A stretch of 52,666 nucleotides of DNA from an uncultured Ruminococcus sp. (GTDB lineage Bacteria > Bacillota > Clostridia > Oscillospirales > Ruminococcaceae), in NCBI GenBank assembly GCA_902787825.1, contig CADAHS010000014.1, positions 1-52,666 of the forward strand, read 5' to 3'. Below the pieces are notes generated by a model, which made no database searches, was not told where the DNA came from, and saw only the letters and a program-made list of their open reading frames with translations. How positions within the stretch are numbered: the first letter of the stretch is position 1; the number at the start of each line of letters is the position of its first letter. Positions 52,500 to 52,666 of the stretch are shown here, piece by piece. Position numbers and translations under genes: made by a program.

Positions 52500-52666
52500 G
52501 CTATTTTGATCGGTCTCTTAAAAAGTGTTCCTAAGCTAAATCAGAATTAACGTTCAAGCCACTAAGGCTTAGTAGCAGCTCCGCTGCTAAGGGGTTTCGT
52601 CTAAGGGGGAAACCTAAGGGAAGACAAGGAAGCCCTGCCTTACGGCGCCGGTACACGGACTTTTCT
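52500..52666. other. intergenic end of window with hairpins
   Basis: After the regulator stop there is no gene. AGCAG-CTCC-GCTGCT-like and GGTTTC ... GAAACC stems are present near 52575-52615 and resemble the multi-hairpin elements of this genome. The right end is cut, so no clear repeat family or terminator can be named. Confidence 0.3.

Overview
The window looks like chromosomal DNA of a cellulolytic gut or rumen Firmicute, most likely Ruminococcus (R. albus-like) or a close Oscillospiraceae relative. The evidence is a near full-length GH94 cellobiose phosphorylase, an aldose 1-epimerase, pyruvate:ferredoxin oxidoreductase, strong AAAGGAGG-type ribosome binding sites, textbook sigma-A promoters with 17-base spacers, Thr/Ser-rich secreted proteins and many small multi-hairpin intergenic repeats. 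This is inferred from gene content and not from a database match. I found no rRNA, tRNA, CRISPR array, prophage or transposase gene.

Layout. 1-1480 (+): a tandem pair of small paralogous membrane-anchored proteins of unknown function. 1567-2785 (-): rplJ-rplL with an L10 leader and promoter. 2831-3311: a candidate small RNA and a second structured RNA, then a DUF378 membrane protein (-). 3740-8086 (+): aldose epimerase, a membrane protein and cellobiose phosphorylase. 8362-10874 (-): rpmG-secE-nusG-rplK-rplA. The usual rplKA-rplJL block is therefore split by the sugar genes. 11033-16152 (-): a Gld-type ABC exporter operon and a small hypothetical. 16271-27139 (-): a long translation/transcription operon, rimP-nusA-ylxR-ylxQ-infB-rbfA-nrnA-truB-nudC-ribF-gltX. 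27203-29560 (-): P-II-like, LCP-like and SLOG proteins.

29692-30813 (+) alr; 30966-34541 (-) nifJ; 34902-35864 (-) cbiB; 36105-37583 (+) guaB; 37935-40474 (+) an XRE regulator with a PLDc_N protein and an ABC exporter; 40622-41191 (+) a Thr-rich lipoprotein; 41261-42976 (-) serS and spoVG; 43122-45959 (+) murC-lexA-zinc-ribbon membrane protein; 46302-50629 (-) a DUF4097 lipoprotein and an ABC-2 exporter operon; 50809-52499 (+) a divergent DesK/NarL-type two-component system.

The most interesting material is between the genes. (1) Two promoters near 46.2 kb and 47.3 kb share exactly the same array of three TTAAG half-sites with the same spacing to the -10. The half-sites match the TTTAAG-N5-TTTAAG box bound by streptococcal CiaR. 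One drives the DUF4097 lipoprotein; the other lies in its 3' UTR and would drive a ~98-nt small RNA. (2) A self-contained small-RNA gene (promoter, 5' hairpin, anti-Shine-Dalgarno-like loop, terminator) lies upstream of rplJ. (3) A ~110-nt rod-like RNA fold lies just downstream of the DUF378 gene. (4) At least two families of multi-hairpin repeats are dispersed through the window, one copy lying inside the rimP-nusA operon.
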